NCBI GenBank assembly: GCA_049509915.1
Contig: JBEKZL010000326.1
Coordinates: forward strand, 1 to 7,204
DNA: 7,204 nt
Source: JBEKYD01 sp049509915
GTDB taxonomy: Bacteria; Acidobacteriota; Terriglobia; Bryobacterales; Bryobacteraceae
Direction: 5' to 3'
The notes below the pieces were generated by a model. That model ran no database searches, was not told the DNA's origin, and worked only from the letters and a program-made list of their open reading frames with translations. Below, piece after piece: positions 5,390 through 7,204 of this stretch (positions within the stretch are counted from its first letter, which is position 1; each line of letters opens with the position of its first letter). The position numbers were made by a program, and so were the translations under genes.

Positions 5390-6730
5390 TCACCTCGCGG
5401 TGAAGAGCGGTCTCGCCATCTCTTCGGCTGATGTGGACTGCGGATGCTCGGCTTTCCAGCGCATGGCCGCGGTGATGCGCGTGCGGCCGCTGGGATGATC
5501 GTAGAAGATGAACTCCTCGACGGGGCCGGGGTCCAGCTTGCGGTATTCGCCCAACAACATGTCTACATTCGCTTCCCCGTCAGGTTGTTGGGCCGCGTTC
5601 AGGCCATACATGTCAGCTTCGTATTCCATGGTGCGAGAGATGGCATTGGTGACAGGTGTCAGGAGAAAGAAATACAGCGAGAGCAGGATCGCCGCCAGAG
5701 GCAGCACAGCGACATCGGTCACACCCCGCACCTCCCACTTCTCGCCCCAGCGCGCCAGGCTGGAGTTGAGGGCCCAGTTCAGAAAAGCGAAACCGATGAC
5801 GATCAGAACTCCCGTCATCACCAGCCCTTTGTACTCATGATTGAGCACGTAGTGGCCCATCTCATGTCCCATGGTCGTCTCAATTTCAGGCAGTGTGCAG
5901 CGCTTGAGCAGATTGTCGTTCAAAGAAACTCGTAGCGTCCCGGCAAACCCGCTGACGTTGGCGCTCACCCGATTCGACTGCCGCGAGGCATCGAATTCGT
6001 AGACGTTGGTGGCCGGGATTCCGTTCGCGCGCGCCATGCTGAGAATCGGGTCCCGGATCTGCCGATCTTGCACCGTTGTGTACTTGTTGAAAAGCGGAGC
6101 GATGTACACCGGAGCGATCAGGCTCACGAAGGCGGCAAAGACGATCGTCAGAGTTGCGCCCCACACCCACCAGCTCTTCCCGAGACGCCGCACCAGCCCA
6201 AACAACGGCACCATCAGGATGGCTCCCAGGACAACGCCGACACCGAGCGACACCATCTGTTCGCCCATCCAGGGGCCGAAGCTCTGATTCAAAAGGCCGT
6301 ACTTGTGCTCGCGGAAGTAGCCCTCGTACACGGTGAGGGGAAATGTGAGCAGCGACAAGACGATAATGAACTGAATCCAGTAGAGCGCCGTTTGCAGCGG
6401 ACGCAAGCGGGTGAGGCGCCCGGCCAGATTGCGCATCCGCCCCGACCAACCGAACCGCAGCAGCAGCCACATCACGATTACAGTCGACAGGAAATCCCAC
6501 AGCTGCAGCCAATAGCCGCCCTCGAAATAGGCATCGGAGTGGGCCCGTTGTGCTGGCGGCATCTTAGCCAGATAGGCATCGACGGCTGCCTTCACGTCAA
6601 ACGCGGTGGCGACCGCAATTGGGTTTGCGGGAGCCGGAGCGGAGAGAGCACCGGGTGCGCCTGTTTGTCCGAGCGCTGCACCGGTGAATATCAAAACAGC
6701 CAAAAGAACAGATCGGCATGCTCCAGTCAT
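5390..6730 (-). CDS. M48 family (Ste24/CAAX-protease type) membrane metallopeptidase
   Basis: This is an integral membrane zinc protease of family M48. From the ATG at 6730-6728 it has 446 residues. The N-terminus (MTGACRSVLLAVLIFTGAALG) is a typical signal peptide. Hydrophobic segments follow at roughly 77-92, 114-135, 158-180, 189-212, 303-321 and 340-359, the multi-span pattern of Ste24. The zinc motif HEMGH is at 289-293, and the third ligand is probably Glu369 in EYEAD, so it should be active. The family-like ending FIFYDHPSGRTRITAAMRWK is intact. I chose this start because the signal peptide begins there and GGGAGG lies 6 bases upstream. An in-frame ATG at 6814-6812, also with a fair SD (GAGGAG), would add 28 residues (MKILVESYGDFMLTAQWRRQ...) ahead of the signal peptide. 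Bacterial members are assumed to act in membrane-protein quality control; no substrate is indicated. It is monocistronic. Confidence 0.93.
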   Translation of the reverse strand: MTGACRSVLLAVLIFTGAALGQTGAPGALSAPAPANPIAVATAFDVKAAVDAYLAKMPPAQRAHSDAYFEGGYWLQLWDFLSTVIVMWLLLRFGWSGRMRNLAGRLTRLRPLQTALYWIQFIIVLSLLTFPLTVYEGYFREHKYGLLNQSFGPWMGEQMVSLGVGVVLGAILMVPLFGLVRRLGKSWWVWGATLTIVFAAFVSLIAPVYIAPLFNKYTTVQDRQIRDPILSMARANGIPATNVYEFDASRQSNRVSANVSGFAGTLRVSLNDNLLKRCTLPEIETTMGHEMGHYVLNHEYKGLVMTGVLIVIGFAFLNWALNSSLARWGEKWEVRGVTDVAVLPLAAILLSLYFFLLTPVTNAISRTMEYEADMYGLNAAQQPDGEANVDMLLGEYRKLDPGPVEEFIFYDHPSGRTRITAAMRWKAEHPQSTSAEEMARPLFTAR

Positions 6731-6736
6731 CCTGCG

Positions 6737-6742
6737 CCTCCC
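6737..6742 (-). promoter_or_regulatory. Shine-Dalgarno deciding the M48 start
   Basis: On the minus strand GGGAGG precedes the ATG at 6730 by 6 bases. It favours the shorter protein whose first residues form the signal peptide. The longer alternative start at 6814 has GAGGAG about 4 bases upstream. Confidence 0.55.
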
Positions 6743-6814
6743 TTGATTGCCCAACTGGCGCCTCCACTGTGCCGTCAGCATGAAGTCGCCATAAGATTCG
6801 ACCAGGATTTTCAT

Positions 6815-7204
6815 TCTACTCCTCTACGTGCGAGCGCGAGAGCCCGATCCGATATCTGCTGCAGTGAACGGAGTCATACGAATCCGTATCGGCCCGTCTA
6901 CATGAGGCGTTAAGACCCGATATCGATAGGGTTCTGTTGACTGTTGGGCGGTCTCCGACTGCCTCGTCATCCGACCGGAGGTGCTCGGAGAAACCTCCCA
7001 AATCTGGACTTCCTGGGCATTCCCTATGGAGTTGAAGATGGAATTGAAGGCGCCGGGAGCGTGTGGCACGTTGTAGAATTCTCTTAGCAGGATGCTGAAA
7101 AATAGCCCGGGGCGGAATTCAGTGTCCTTCCCGCTTTTCTTTCAGAAGCTCCCTGGTGTTTCGCATAACAGCTCTGCGTAGGGGGATACAGACCCAAAAC
7201 GCCC
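6815..7204. other. Upstream region of protease, no confident gene
   Basis: No gene is identified with confidence. On the minus strand a frame opens after a stop near 7148 and ends with TAG at 6826-6824, only 9 bases before the longer protease start. From the GTG at 7069 it encodes 81 residues; its first part (VPHAPGAFNSIFNSIGNAQE) has protein-like codon use, while the rest is uncertain. A 15-codon minus-strand ORF (MRNTRELLKEKREGH) ends just before that frame. An inverted repeat ATACG-AATC-CGTAT lies at 6876-6889, in the likely control region of the protease gene. GATATC occurs twice (6851-6856, and again near 6920). I could not assign a promoter with confidence. Confidence 0.35.
6876..6889. 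repeat. Inverted repeat upstream of M48 gene
   Basis: Arms ATACG and CGTAT flank AATC. It lies about 60 bases before the longer and 145 bases before the preferred protease start. It may be a regulator-binding site or a chance palindrome. Confidence 0.3.

Noticed and set aside
6068..6913. 281-codon open frame on the plus strand
   Set aside because: It is antisense to the M48 protease, His/Gln/Pro-rich and without recognisable motifs.
1..7204. CRISPR array, tRNA or rRNA genes
   Set aside because: No regularly spaced repeats and no recognisable tRNA arms or conserved rRNA segments were seen on reading either strand.

Overview
The window is GC-rich bacterial DNA. It contains two intact-looking chromosomal genes set among decayed mobile and defence-type gene pieces. 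No rRNA or tRNA gene or CRISPR array was seen. The combination of an IS21-type istB remnant with a small extra ORF fused behind it, an IS4-type element, an AlkK-like acyl-CoA synthetase and a large Ste24-type M48 protease reminds me of Acidobacteriota (Solibacter/Bryobacter-like genomes). That is an inference from memory of such genomes; no sequence here proves the phylum.

Layout, left to right. (1) About 185-1356, + strand: an IS4-family DDE transposase gene. Its catalytic body is readable, but it has no ATG start, a frameshift near its 5' end, and lacks the Trp codon of the YREK signature. (2) 1609-1837, +: the C-terminal third of an IS21-family IstB ATPase, broken by two frameshifts. (3) 1834-2280, +: a small ORF translationally coupled to the istB stop (ATGA overlap with a good SD). 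It is probably the accessory third gene of that IS21 element, and its C-terminus looks degraded. (4) 2312-2340: a good sigma70-like promoter just before (5) 2366-4003, +: a complete 545-residue acyl-CoA synthetase resembling AlkK. (6) About 4177-4936, +: an HNH endonuclease-type gene with an internal frameshift, cut off immediately after the last catalytic His. (7) About 4937-5041, - strand: a short unrelated ORF piece joined directly to the cut HNH gene. (8) 5390-6730, -: a complete M48 (Ste24/CAAX-protease-type) membrane metallopeptidase with a signal peptide. (9) 6815-7204: upstream region of the protease with no confidently identified gene.

The two intact genes are functionally unrelated. 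One activates medium/long-chain fatty acids to acyl-CoA in the cytoplasm. The other is an integral membrane zinc protease. They are convergent, separated by about 1.4 kb of gene debris. The rest reads as an insertion hot spot in which mobile elements landed and decayed. I see no complete new multi-gene system. The most distinctive items are the IS21-coupled small ORF, the in-frame loss of the signature Trp in the IS4 transposase, and the sharp chimeric junction at about 4935.
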